Counted from the first letter of the stretch, positions 49,565-61,000 are shown. The stretch is 64,000 nucleotides of DNA from Macquaria australasica (GCA_005408345.1 SEMN01000223.1:310001-374000), one strand, 5' to 3'. Numbers and translations are program-made. The notes: generated from the letters alone by a model not told the origin.

Positions 49565-51435
49565 ATGTTTAGATCTCTGTGGATAAGAGGCCGCAATGTA
49601 TCGTATGTCCATAAGAAAATGCAAGCTGCAATAATTGAAGTGGAAGAATGGGCAGGTAAATGGGGATTTAAACTATCTGTAGCAAAAACGCAAGTAATTT
49701 GTTTCTCTAGACGGCATAAAATTGCACCCATTTCCTTAAAATTGTATGAACAACCTCTTGAGCAAGTAAAAGCTATTAGATTTCTTGGGGTTTGGTTTGA
49801 TGAAAAGCTCACATGGAATGTTCATTTGGATAAAGTTAAGAACAAATGTGAAAAGGTCGTCAATATACTTTGTTGTTTGTCAAGACAGGAGTAGGGAGCC
49901 AGTAGAGCATCTCTAAAAAATACTGGGCACTCATGAGATCTGTCTTTGACTATGGGTGTGTAGCTTACATGTCAGCAGCAGAGTCAAACCTCAAGAAGTT
50001 AGATGTATTACAAGCTCAGGCCTTGAGAATCTGTAGTGGCTCATTCAAAACGTCTCCAGTATCAGCGATGCAGGTAGAAATGGGAGAAATGCCATTAAGG
50101 ATCAGAAGAGTTAAGTTAATGCTGGCATATTGGATTAATCTCCAGGGGCAATGCGATACTCATCCTGCCAAGAGGATATTAACAGACTGCTGGGAACATA
50201 ATGAAACAAATGTTACAAGTTGTGGGTGCAAAGGCAGGAAACATAGGATTACGTCACAGTACAGCCCCACAGTCTCACTCTCTTCCATTCCTCCCTGGTT
50301 AGTCCCCTTACCTAGTGTAGACCTCAACATACAGCAAGAACTGAAGGACAAGTCAGAGCAACTTCCAGTATGGAGCATAGTCCAGAGCAAAATTTTTCAG
50401 ACTCAGTGTTTATATTCACAGATGGCTCCAAAGATCCTGATACAGGGCTGCAGGTGCAGCAGTATATAGTCCAGTGAGTGAGCCATATATTAAGAAAAGA
50501 GTATCAGACCATTTATCAGTGTATACCACAGAGCTATTGGCAATATTATTGGCCCTGCAGTGGATAGAGGAGAAGGAAATAATGAACACCGTTGTTGCAT
50601 CTGACAGCTTCTCAGCATTAACAAGCATAAGATCTGGCAGATCATCATTTAGAACGGATATTCTCAATGAAATATTCCTTATAATGTACAGGATGGGAAT
50701 TAAGGGCATATCTACTCGCTTCCTTTGGGTTCCTGCTCGTGTTGGTGTGGAGGGAAATGAGCAGGTGGATATTCTGGCCAAACAAACACTCCGAATTCAG
50801 CATGTAGACCTACAGGTCCCACTGAGCAGAGCTGAAGCTAAGACATTCATTATGCACAATCAGTATGGCAGGAGTACTGGGATGAGAAGGAAACTGGAAG
50901 ACATCTATGTAATATACAAAGACTTGTTGATGCTGGGAAACGAAGGGAAGAAAGTATCATCACTCGTCTGAGAATAGGTCATACAGGTCTCAATCATACC
51001 ATCCATCCATTTTCTATACCGCTTTATCCTCAGAGGGTCGCGGGGGCTGGAGCCAATCCCAGCCAATCCCAGCTGGCCGGCTGTGGGTTCGAGCCCAGAT
51101 CCCTCTTGCTGTCTCCGTTATACATTATATAAAATAGGCAAGCACCCAACCGGGAAATGCACATACTGTAGCCAACCAGAAACAGTCGAACATGTAATAC
51201 TTCATTGTAGGAAATACAATATCGAGAGGAGTCATCTGTTTCAGTCACTGAGGAAGGCAAATCACCGTGACTTTTCATTGTCAGGTCTCTTGGGGAAAAC
51301 AGCAGGCAAGATACACTACAACGTTATTAAGTTTATAAAAGACAGATTTAGCTGCATAAGCTCTTGTTCCACACTCCAGTCCGGTTGGTGGCGGTAATGC
51401 ATCTCTAAGCTGGTTTTCCAACCGCCTATAAATTC
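49565..51435 (+). mobile_element. I-clade (Nimb-like) LINE, 5'-truncated, inactive, copy A
   Basis: The plus strand preserves, across several frames, the end of the reverse transcriptase (RSLWIRGRNVSYV, WGFKLSVAKTQVICFSRR, IRFLGVWFDEKLTW), the following region (MRSVFDYGCVAYMSAAESN) and an RNase H domain. RNase H motifs include FTDGSKDPDTG, TTELLAILLALQW, ASDSFSALTSI and VPARVGVEGNEQVD, in which the usual His before GVEGNE is Arg. A CCHC-like tail (CTYCSQPETVEHVILHC) follows. Damage includes a stop replacing Trp at 49892-49894, a frameshift soon after, another near 50450, and a 120-base insertion at 51000-51123. The 3' end (ggcggtaatgc...ccaaccgcc) forms a small hairpin. The endonuclease and first ORF are missing. 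Confidence 0.85.
51000..51123. repeat. Short repeat inserted into LINE copy A
   Basis: The block ccatccatccattttctat...gtgggttcgagcccaga interrupts the LINE reading frame between GHTGLNHT and LYKIGKHPTG. Similar ATAC bases at both borders suggest a short target duplication. The CATCCATCC start and the gggtcgcgggggctgg core are a repeat type common in teleosts; its class was not determined. Confidence 0.6.
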
Positions 51436-51487
51436 TGGCTCGTTTGCTTTGTTTTTGTTCGATCCACGGACACATCTACAGGAGGAG

Positions 51488-51653
51488 ATACTGGACTACT
51501 TTATCGCGCCGCTGATTTCAACCAGTGAACGTGAGTTTTCAGACAACTGAAAATACCTTTACAGAGCAGTAAGTGTCCAACTCTCTGTTGTAACTGTCTG
51601 GTCTGTTCACAGCGTCAGTCGGAGAGAAAATGGCGTTTGGATTAGAGGAGGAC
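51488..51653 (+). pseudogene. TRIM 5' stub truncated by a Tc1 transposon
   Basis: From atactggactactttatcg to gattagaggaggac the sequence matches the 5' part of the broken TRIM at 55761-55911. It covers a leader (gagttttcagacaactgaaa, tacctttacagagcagtaag) and a start codon at 51630 with eight codons (MAFGLEED). Just after GAC the sequence becomes a Tc1 end (cgccgatcagccataacg). No RING, B-box or SPRY follows. A gtaagt...cacag pair inside the leader would make a 44-base intron, shorter than usual in vertebrates. Confidence 0.75.
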
Positions 51654-51654
51654 A

Positions 51655-53739
51655 AACGCCGATCAGCCATAACGTTATGAGCACTGACAGGTGAAGTGAA
51701 GAACATCGATTATCTCGTTACAGCGGCACCTGTCAGTGGGGGGGATATATTAGGCAGCAAGTGAACATTTTGTCCTCGAAGTTGATGTGTTGGAAGCAGG
51801 AAAAATGGGCAAGTATGAGGATGTGAGCGACTTTGACAAGGGCCAAATTGTGATGGCTATACGACTGGGTCAGAGCATCTCCAAAACTGCAGCTCTGGTG
51901 GGGTGCTCCCAGTCTGCAGTGGTCAGTACCTACCAAAAGTGGTCCAAGGAAGGAAAACTGGTGAAACGGCGACAGGGTCGTGGGCGGCCAAGGCAAAGTG
52001 GGAAGCAAAGTGTGGTCCGATCCAAGAGAAGAGTGCAGCGTGAAAAGGAGCCTGATGATGAATAATTTTACATCTTTCGTCGAGAAGGAACTAAAGTGTG
52101 GGACAGCCGTGGTCCCTGACATGAAACAAGTCTCTGTTAAGACTCAAGGATGAAGTTTCCCAAGACATCATGTTATCGGCATGACCTCTCGACACAAGAA
52201 CAAAGGAACTGACTTTTCCATGCTGAAGTAAATGTATAGTAATTAATATGCTATGTTTAATCAACCCTCTGAAAGGTACTGAAGTTTAACATGCTGATTT
52301 TGATGCAGGTAAAATGGAAACTGAACCAACAGGAACGGTTTACAGCTATCCACTAATCCAGATAAACATAACAGGAAATGTGAATATGCCTTTACACAAC
52401 AAGTAAATTGATCATAGCTTGTAATGAAATAAGATTTAGGTTTAAATGCCCGATAAAACCTCTGAGTGTGTCCGTGTACATTCCTGTAGCAGAGATCGGA
52501 GCTGGATGACCTGTAGTGATTCTGTGTTACTCATTTCATTTGCTATACCTATGGAGATACATATATGTGGATATAGAGATCTATGTGCATGGGTTAAGTT
52601 TATGTGTCACTGAATTGTTAACAGATTTCCCAATTGTGACACACACACACACACGTGCGACATGTGCTTGTTTTCTCCTCTTAAGAGACTCTGATCAAAC
52701 GAACCCTGGTTTATATTGAGTTTACTGTGATTCACTCATTAATTTGCTGTGCATATAGGTACACATGCATATATATACAGACATATATGGTAAATGTGTT
52801 TGTGTGTTATAATAACGTGTATAATTGCCATTTAAACCTGGTTTAACGCTGTCTGACTGTCTTTATAAGGTGTTTGGTATCGTTCCGCAGCAGAGAATGC
52901 CACACTATTAAATATGGAAGCATTAGACATGTGATCAACTTTATTATCTTAATTATTTTTTTAGAAAGAAATTGGAACACATAAATGAGTTAAAATAGAA
53001 TAGATCTAGGGTGGGTGGAGTAAAGTTTCGCGCCGTTGACATCGGACATCGCCGCCCCTTTTACAGAAGAAGAAGACACCCTAAGCTCGCCCTCTTTCCC
53101 CTCTTCTCTAATGACTCTTCCCTTTCACCTTTTACTCTGATTGACTGCTATCTGCCTCGTCCCAGGCTCGTCCGGAGACCTGCGCTTGGCTCTGCCCTTT
53201 TTAGAGCCTGACTACTTTGCCTGTACAGAGCGGGCCCAGAAGTCAGCTGTATCCGAACCGCACAGAACATGCTGAAGGCCCTCTGCCTCATCCAGCCAAC
53301 TTTGAAAGTAGAAACTGTCTGAAAGAAGACCGCTGTGTTAGAACTGAAGAAACTCTGACTCCTGCGCACTCCAGCCAGGTGTGAAGAAGTTAAGTGTCAT
53401 ATCTCTACTTCAGTTTGTACACGTGTATTAAGGCCCATGTATTTGGTGCTGCTTTGGCTCAAATTGCTGAAAAAGTTCATGCTGGTTCTGATAGAAAGAT
53501 GTCAGAACACAGTGCATCGCAGTTTGTTGCGTATGGGGCTGCGTAGCCGCAGACCGGTCAGGGTGCCCATGCTGACCCCTGTCCACCGCCGAAAGCACCT
53601 ACAATGGGCACGTGAGCATCAGAACTGGACCACGGAGCAATGGAAGAAGGTGGCCTGGTCTGATGAATCACGTTTTCTTTTACATCATGTGGATGCCGGG
53701 TGCGTGTGCGTCGCTCACCTGGGGAAGACATGGCACCAG
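51655..53739 (+). mobile_element. Tc1-family transposon, split and truncated
   Basis: The left part (51655-52033) has the terminal sequence ccgatcagccataacgttatg and the start of a Tc1 transposase. Its ATG is at 51805, giving MGKYEDVSDFDKGQIV, then the helix-turn-helix ISKTAALVGCSQSAVVSTYQKW and the GRGRP hook. The middle part (53450-53739) resumes with LAQIAEKVHAGSDRKMSEHSA-like sequence, SRRPVRVPMLTPVHRRKHLQW, and QWKKVAWSDESRFLLHH, which includes the first catalytic Asp. The rest, including the second Asp, the Glu and the right terminus, is absent. About 1.4 kb of other DNA separates the parts. It is inactive. Confidence 0.8.
52034..53449. other. Unassigned 1.4 kb inside the Tc1 element
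   Basis: It interrupts the transposase between the DNA-binding and catalytic parts. A short (CA)n run lies at about 52637-52654. The block 53010-53400 is GC-richer than its surroundings (tttcgcgccgttgac, agaagaagaagacaccctaa) and could be an exon or the remnant of another element. No protein or terminal repeat was recognised. Confidence 0.4.
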
Positions 53740-53905
53740 CACCGCCGTTTTAATGCACGGGCTTATCAGGGCTCCAGCCCCGGTGCCCGACGACGTGAAA
53801 GGGCCCACGAGGATGGATGGGGGGGGGGGGGAGCGTGGCTTTGTGTGGTATTCAGTTTTTACACGCTGACAAGACTTGTCAACGCAAAGAGTGTAACAGT
53901 GTTGT

Positions 53906-53943
<38 letters not shown>

Positions 53944-54734
53944 TTGATATTGGCCTACAGTGAGCCGGCCGGTACCTTTTGGTGACGCAATTTCTATTTC
54001 CATTGTGCGAAATACGGGGGTCTCGGACCCCCTAATTAACAGCTAGAACCCCCGAAGACGGCAAAATCAAATTTTGAGGGGGTCACAAAATTAAGCAAAT
54101 TATTTACTATTTATTGTAAAATGTATTTTCATGTTTAAATATTGAAAGGGGAGGAGCGACACAGAAAATGTGACTGATGACAGTGAACAGTGACGGTGAT
54201 GTAGCCAGCAGCTGCTGACGTGGTTACCGGTGCCGGTTGTAATTCTGCGGCACAGTAAAACATTCTGACTCTGCGGTTCCGCTGCTACTCATGATGTCGC
54301 TGTATAACTGTGAAGCTTTCAGAACAGCTCACCGGTGTCAGAAAAGCTCAGTTAATAGTTAAATCCCGGTGAGTTAATGAAGGTATCCACACGGCGCCAG
54401 CTGTGCGTAATATTACGCATAGTTTTGGAGAGGTGTGAGTGCATGTCTATTGAGTTTGTCTGAGCAGGAATCACAAGTGAAAATGATTTACTGAAAACGT
54501 GGAGCTTCTGCCTGTTTTTAATTATTTATCTATTTATTTGTTAACATTTATTTAGTTCCTCATTTTTTGCCTGTAATCGGAGCAGGTCACCTCCTGAGAA
54601 CGTTTTTAATAACATTTCTTATTTTTTCCGCTGAGAATGAAAAATAGTGCATGGCTGATGTGTATGTGTGTATATATACATACACACACACTGGGGAAAA
54701 GAACAAAGATAAAGTGTTTATTTTACATCCGCAG
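53740..54734. other. Spacer between Tc1 relic and LINE copy B
   Basis: It contains a G-run at 53819-53833, a (GT)n(GA)n compound microsatellite at 53904-53943, and AT-rich DNA. The GGGGGTCTC/GACCCCC inverted pair near 54016-54034 forms a small hairpin. No gene supported. Confidence 0.45.
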
Positions 54735-55760
54735 ATAATAAAAACCTACATAGAAAATAACTATTACAGCTGTGTTCGAATTGATACAGATGCCTCAAAG
54801 AACCTGGCAAACAAAATTGGTATTGCCTTCATAGTTCCAGATTTCAACATTAAAATTAGCAAACGAGTCAGTGACGGGCTATCTGTATATACTGGGGAGA
54901 TGCTGGCAATTTTGTCAGCATTGCAATGGGTTGAAGAAGTGAGACCTTTAAGAGCAGCTCGGATTCCAGTTCGTCGTTAACCAGCTTGAAGCACAGCCAT
55001 TCAGACAGCAGACCGGATATTTTAGTAGAGATTCAGCAAACACTTTATAGAATTCAAATGATGGGATTAAATATGACATTTTTATGGATACCAGCACATA
55101 CAGGAATTGAAGGAAATGAAATAGCTGACAGGTATGTAAAAGAAGCCACACAAACTAATCACACTGACATCACTGGACCCTTTAGTAAAACGGAAATGAC
55201 GACGATAGTTAAACAAGAGTTGAAAGAGAGGTGGCAGAAGGAGCGGGAAGAAGAGAGAACAGGAAGGTGGTAATACAGAATTCAAAGGAAGGTAGGCAGG
55301 ATGAGAAGCACGGGGAGAACCCGGAGAGGAGACGATAATATCCAGGCTACGTTTTGACCACACAGGGTTAAACAGTACATTATTTAAAACAGGAAAACAT
55401 AATACAGGAAGGTGTGGCTGGTGTGAACAACAAGAAACAGTAGAACACGTCATGAGCCACTGTCCAAAATATGAGGCTGAGAGAAGAGAACTGGTACAGA
55501 ACCTTAAAGACATAAGATTAAAACTCTTTCTACAGGATATTTTACAAAGAAACTCTGGGGAAGAGTGTTTCCTATTTTTGTTTCGATATATGAGAAGAAC
55601 AAACTTAATAGAGAGAATATAACTTTGAATTTTTATTTATTTATTTATTTATTTTTATAACGAGGTATAAAGTTAGATGTAATTAGATCCAGACACACAC
55701 TCGGCGGTAATGCACCATAACGTTGTTTGCCAACAGCCATAAAACCCGAAGAAGAAGAAG
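54735..55760 (+). mobile_element. I-clade LINE, 5'-truncated, inactive, copy B
   Basis: It holds only the RNase H region and 3' tail: RIDTDASKNLANKIGIAF, VYTGEMLAILSALQWVEE, then, after a frame break, FLWIPAHTGIEGNEIADRY (here the His is retained). The zinc-knuckle region GRCGWCEQQETVEHVMSHC follows in a third frame. The 3' end has ggcggtaatgcaccataacg and caacagcc, and closes with (GAA)n at 55748-55760. It is closely related to copy A and, like it, directly precedes a TRIM 5' segment. Confidence 0.8.
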
Positions 55761-57271
55761 ATAATACTGGACTACTTTAACGCTTCATCCCGCTGCTGAT
55801 TTCAACCAGTGGAGTTTTCAGACAACTGAAAATACCTTTACAGAGCAGTAAGTGTCCAACTCTCTGTTGTAACTCTCTGGTCGGTTCACAGCGTCTGGAT
55901 TAGAGGAGGATCTGTCCTGCTCCATCTGTCGGGACATATTTAGAGACCCTGTTGTTCTGTTGTGTAGCCACAGCTTCTGTAAAGCCTGTCTGCAGAGATG
56001 GTGAAGAGAGAAACAAACACGTGAGTGTCCTGTTTGTAAGACTGCATCTCAAAGGAGAAACCCACCCTGTAACCTGGCGTTGAAGAACCTGTGTGAGGCC
56101 TTCTTACTGGAGAGAGACCAGAGAGCTTCAGGAGAGTCTGAGCCTCTCTGCAGTCTGCACTCTGAGACACTCAAACTCTTCTGTCTGGACCATCAGCAGC
56201 CAGTGTGTGTCGTCTGTCGAGACTCAAAAACACACAACAACCACAGATTCAGACCCATCGATGAAGCTGCACAGGATCACAGAGAGGAGCTCCAGAAAAC
56301 GTGAGCTCTTTGAAGGAGTTAACCTTAACTGTGATCAAACAGCAGAACACATTAAGGTCCAGGCCCGACACACAGAGAGTCAGATTAAGGAGCAGTTTAG
56401 GAAGCTTCACCAGTTTCTACAAGAGGAAGAGGAGGCCAGGATCGCTGCTCTGAGGGAGGAAGAGAAGCAGAAGAGCCAGATGATGAAGGAGAAGATTGAG
56501 GCTCTGAAGAGAGAGGCAGCGCCTCTTTCAGTCATAATCAGAGCCACAGAGGAGGAGCTGGCAGCTGAAGACATCTCATTCCTGCAGAACGACAAGGCTG
56601 CAGTGGAAAGAGTCCAGCAGCGCCCCCTGCTGGATGATCCAAAGATGGTCTCAGGAGCTCTGATAGACGAGGCCAAACACCTGGGCAACCTGACCTTCAA
56701 CATCTGTAACAAGATGAAGAAGATCTTCTACACTCTTGTAGTTCTGGATCCAAACTCTGCTCATCCAGAACTTGTTGTGTCTGAAGATCTGACCAGTGTG
56801 AGACGTGAAGAGACACAGAAGCTTCCTGAAAACCCAGAGAGGTTTGAGTGTTATAACATTGTCCTGGGCTCTGAGGGCTTTGACTCAGGGACTCACAGCT
56901 GGGATGTTGAGGTTGGAGGCAGTCCAGCCTGGTTTATGGGTGTAGCAGCAGAATCTCTCCGAAAGACAGGACGCACAGACATGAAGTCAGATTTATGGAC
57001 ACTAGTGTTTCATGAAGGCCAATATATAAAAATCTCTCCACTAGATTCCTTCACTGTTCTCTCAGTGAAGAAGAAGCTCCAGAGGATCCAAGTTAAACTG
57101 GACTGGAACAAAGGAAAACTGTCATTCTCTGATCCTGATACCAACACACACATACACACCTTCATACACACTTTCACTGAGAAGCTGTTTCCAGTCATAA
57201 CCGCTGGGGACGAACTCCCACTGAAGATATTACCAGTGGTCTCTGATGATAATGATGAAGGTGGTGATTAA
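55761..57271 (+). pseudogene. TRIM gene copy 3, start codon lost, RING stop and frameshift
   Basis: The leader (55761-55891) matches the stub at 51488-51612. The RING frame from about 55897 reads LEEDLSCSICRDIFRDPVV, LLCSHSFCKACLQRW, then TGA (56002-56004) in place of the second Trp, then REKQTRECPVC. The start codon is missing: bases equal to cagtcggagagaaaatggcg of the stub are deleted. B-box2 is intact (LCSLHSETLKLFCLDH). A roughly 23-base deletion at about 56300 shifts the frame before the coiled coil. From there to the TAA at 57269-57271 the coiled coil and PRY-SPRY are open (LDPNSAHPELVVSEDL, GTHSWDVEVGGSPAW, LDWNKGKLSFSDP). It is opposite in orientation to copies 1 and 2, and its RING is more distant from theirs. 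Three separate lesions make it a pseudogene. Confidence 0.85.
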
Positions 57272-57599
57272 TGAAGAGGGTGGTAGTGACATGTATGTAT
57301 GTTGTATGGTGAAAAATTAGAGATGAGATATTAACTTGTTTGGCATTATACTAGTGTTTTTCTATGTCCCATAAAGTGTTGTAAATTACAGGCATTGTTG
57401 TCTTTTAAAGACCCCTGCCTTTCAGAGGCCATGTTTTCTTACTAACTATGATGTTAATGCTGAATTTATGTTACAGTGATTCATGACAGCTTTACATATG
57501 GTTGAATCCTTATCAATAAAAAAAAACTGGAAAGACACCTATGGCCAATTTTTGTACCACAGCTCACAGTGTAACCTTCGCTAAGCTGCTGCAGAGTCG
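57272..57599. other. 3' flank of TRIM copy 3
   Basis: AT-rich; an AATAAA lies at about 57514-57519, which could have served as a polyadenylation signal. Confidence 0.4.
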
Positions 57600-58035
57600 C
57601 TCCTCTGAACACACTACAGTACAAAAGTATTAGCATCACAAGATACTTAAAGTACCAAAAGTAAAAGTACTCATTATGCAGAGTGGCCCATTTCAGAATA
57701 ATGTATGTTATATTATTGGTTTATGATAATCGATGTACTAATGTGTTCATCAATTTAATGTTGCAGCTGGTAAAGGTGGAACTTATTTTAATTACTTTAT
57801 ATACTGCTGGGTATCTTGTGAAGTTCCCCTCTGGGATCAATAAAGTCTTATCTTAATCTATAATGACACATCACAATGTATGATTATTATATTTTGTATT
57901 ATACATCTAAATCTGCAAAGTAACTAAAGGTATTAAACAACTGAAGTGGAGTAAAAGTACAGAAAATGGAAATACTCAATTGTACTTACATACAGTACTT
58001 GAGAAAATGTACCTAAATACTTTCCACCACTGGAA
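57600..58035. mobile_element. GTACTTGAGTAA-type MITE, long copy
   Basis: Its ordered blocks match 30103-30480: agtaccaaaagtaaaagtac, tcattatgcagagtggccca, tttcagaataatgtatgtta and, at the right end, acagtacttgagaaaatgta, ctttccaccactgg. A short inset at 57815-57845 (gtgaagttcccctctgggat, caataaagtctt) resembles a LINE 3' tail found widely in teleosts. Confidence 0.7.
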
Positions 58036-61000
58036 GGAGAACAGTCTGACTTTTTCAAGGCCGTCTTATCTGAAGGTTTTCTACAGTTGAAAGAAAACAA
58101 ATGATCATTTAAGCAGTTAAAAGCAGAGTTGGTGCAAGAGTTAGAGGCTGGTTTCAAAAAGACTGACTTGTTTTAGATCCAACAAATAATCAGACTTCAG
58201 ACAGACATCTAACATCAGGTGTACAAAGCTGCTTTATTCTTAACTATCTCAGACTAATTTGTATTCTGGGTTCATTAAAACATTTTTAAAACTAAAAACA
58301 AGTAGCCACTTCGAGCTGCTCATTCCCTAAAGCAGAACACGCGCCCTCTGGGAGACTACTATATCTACAAAGGCATTTTAAATGGGTAAATTATTACATT
58401 TTATGAAAATATTGTTTGTGATTCAAAGATAAGAAGAATTCAAAAATAAATCTGGAGGAAAATTATATTAATTATTGTAATAGTGTCTTAAAACTTTCCT
58501 GTTTGCCTCTGCCTTCCCTGGGGTCAATTAAAGATGTTCCATTTTTATACATTTTCACTTCTTAAATCTACTGTATTTCTACTGTTTTTGTTTAAATCAT
58601 CTTTTTTATTCTTTCTTTTATAAATTGTCTTATTTCCTGTTTGAACTGACGTGTGTGAAACGTGCAGCTGGATAAATAAACTTGCCTCGTCAGTCGGTGC
58701 CTCTGCTCTGGACAGCAGGTGTCACTGTTGTTATAATGGAAATACAGCATGGAGCTCTGAGTAACCATTTGGGCTTAAATTTCCTAAAAGTCAGTCTTCA
58801 TTTCTCTGAAGCTGTCTGCTGTAAGATTAAAACTGTAGTCTGAGTACTCAAACAGATCCCAATCCACCCAAAAAGGATGCAAAATGTTGCGTTTCTTTAT
58901 AGTAGAGACAAAACATGTCACACCTTTCATCACCAGTAGACTACTGTGGTAAGATATTAAGGATTGGAAAATAATATAATAACAGATACTAAAGCCGTCC
59001 AAATATAAGTACAAAGGGCTCATAAAAACAGAGTTTAAGGCCTCAAGAGTGAACTATAGAAAGCACCCTGATGGTAAATCCTCACTCAGGCCTCTTTTAA
59101 AATATGAATACAAACCTCCTCTGTCTGTAGCAGAATTTCTCCTCAGTTGCTGCCCCTCGTTAGAGGATGTTGTTATTATTAAAACCTTTTATTTAATCAT
59201 TTAATCTCTTTTGGAGAAGAGACCTGAGTACAGCAGAAGAAATAAGAACACGATAAAACACAGCCAGTCACACCGAAGCACATACAAACAGCATCAGAAA
59301 ATATCACAGATATCTCTAAAAAGGTCCAAAATTTACAGTTTAAATTAATCCAATCAGTCCTTTTTAGTTCGTTCCATTTCTATGGTGCATGTACAACCTC
59401 TCTGACAACAGGAAACATGTTAACAAATTACAATTAACTTCCACAGGTGTGCTACTGTGACAGTAATAAAATCAGTTAGACAGTAAAGTCAAATCAGAAA
59501 ATGTAATTCCTGCCTGTGTGAGTTTATCTTATTGGTTTATTGCCCTGAGTGCAGTGAGACCATACACAGCTTTGTTCTAACCAAAATAAAAGTCTAGTTC
59601 ACCTATAAACAACAACACGAATGAATGACATCAGTGGGCTTTGAGGATTCTTATTGGTTTAACTTCTTTGCTTTGTAAAACACTTAACTTGTATTAAAAA
59701 AGGGCACGATTATGTCATTGTTGTAGTTGCAAAACATAGCAGATATGTAGTCAAATCACCGACTGAACCAGATCCCAGTGTAAAAATAGAACAACGATTA
59801 AGAGTCGTTGTTTTATGTTTTGTTGTTGTTATGTTATTCTGTATGGACACTGATGGTCTCCATGGAAACCAGGCTGGTGTTTGATGGGTAGATGGTGGTC
59901 CTGTGATTCAGCAGAACACACACAGACGCCACTGTGGTATGCTGGTTGCCATGGTAATCAGGCTGGCAGGAAGGCTGGCGGCGCTGTGACTCAGCTTGTT
60001 GCCGGGTGAATCAGTAAAATACACTGTGACACACGCACACTGTGAACGCATGGTGTTGTTATCTGCTGGTTGCCACATAATAGAATAGCAGATATGAACT
60101 GAATATGAACAGCCTGTGTGTTTGATAAAGTGCAATTCAGTTACAACAGTATATATATATATATATATTATTTATCGTAGATCTATTATTAGTATTTATA
60201 TCATTGTTGAGTCACATAACAGTGGTTTCCTGTTGCTGCTTTTTACAGTTAAAGACAAAATACAAAAGAACCAACCTTATAGTGTTAATATAACGCTGTT
60301 CAACCACAATCAACCAGCTGAAATACATCATTACAACACCAGGGGTCTAATGTGCAATAAAGGGACATTTCGTGAAATATCATGGGCATAATCATTGAAC
60401 TTTCTGTATGATACACTTCCCTGTATTTCAGATTTGATGTTGTACATACATAGCGATGTGCAGCTTCTCATACATATCTGTGTTCCTTACCGTTAACATG
60501 TTACATTTCTGGCATTATGTAAATTAGGTTTTTGCACCTTACTTATAATCTTCATTCTTATATTTTGCACTCTTTCTCACTTTGTACTGCAACTGCTGCA
60601 CAACACTTTTCCTCAGTATAAAAAAGGTACTGTCTTATCTTAGCTTGAAATCACTCAATACCAACAAATAATTAAAACTCACAACAGGTAAAATATAATT
60701 TATATTGAAAATCCAAATGTGAAAAGTACAAAAAATATCATCTTAAAGATGTACGACAAACTCCCTGACTTTGTTATAGCACCCCTAATCCCAGATGTTG
60801 GTTTAGTGTCCTCAAAATTTGACACTTATAATCATAGTCATAATCTCAATGTTTTTTTTGTTTGTTTGTTTGTTTTGCCCTTAAATGATGTGGGAGGACA
60901 TTGTTTTTGGATGTTGTGTTGCTACCTGGAGAATGAAAAAAGAGACATGAGAGAGACTTTCAAACAACTCCCACACCTCTGCACACCTGACCAATCAGAG

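Noticed and set aside
51083..51100. gggttcgagccc as a tRNA B-box or tRNA gene
   Set aside because: No A-box or cloverleaf could be built around it; it is part of the repeat inserted in LINE copy A.
49565..51435. Reverse transcriptase and RNase H frames as an endogenous retrovirus
   Set aside because: The order (RT, then RNase H with a CCHC-like tail), absence of LTR, protease and integrase, and the hairpin/GAA 3' tail fit an I-clade LINE.
55848..55891. gtaagt...cacag pair in the TRIM leader as an intron
   Set aside because: At 44 bases it is shorter than normal vertebrate introns; noted only as a possibility.
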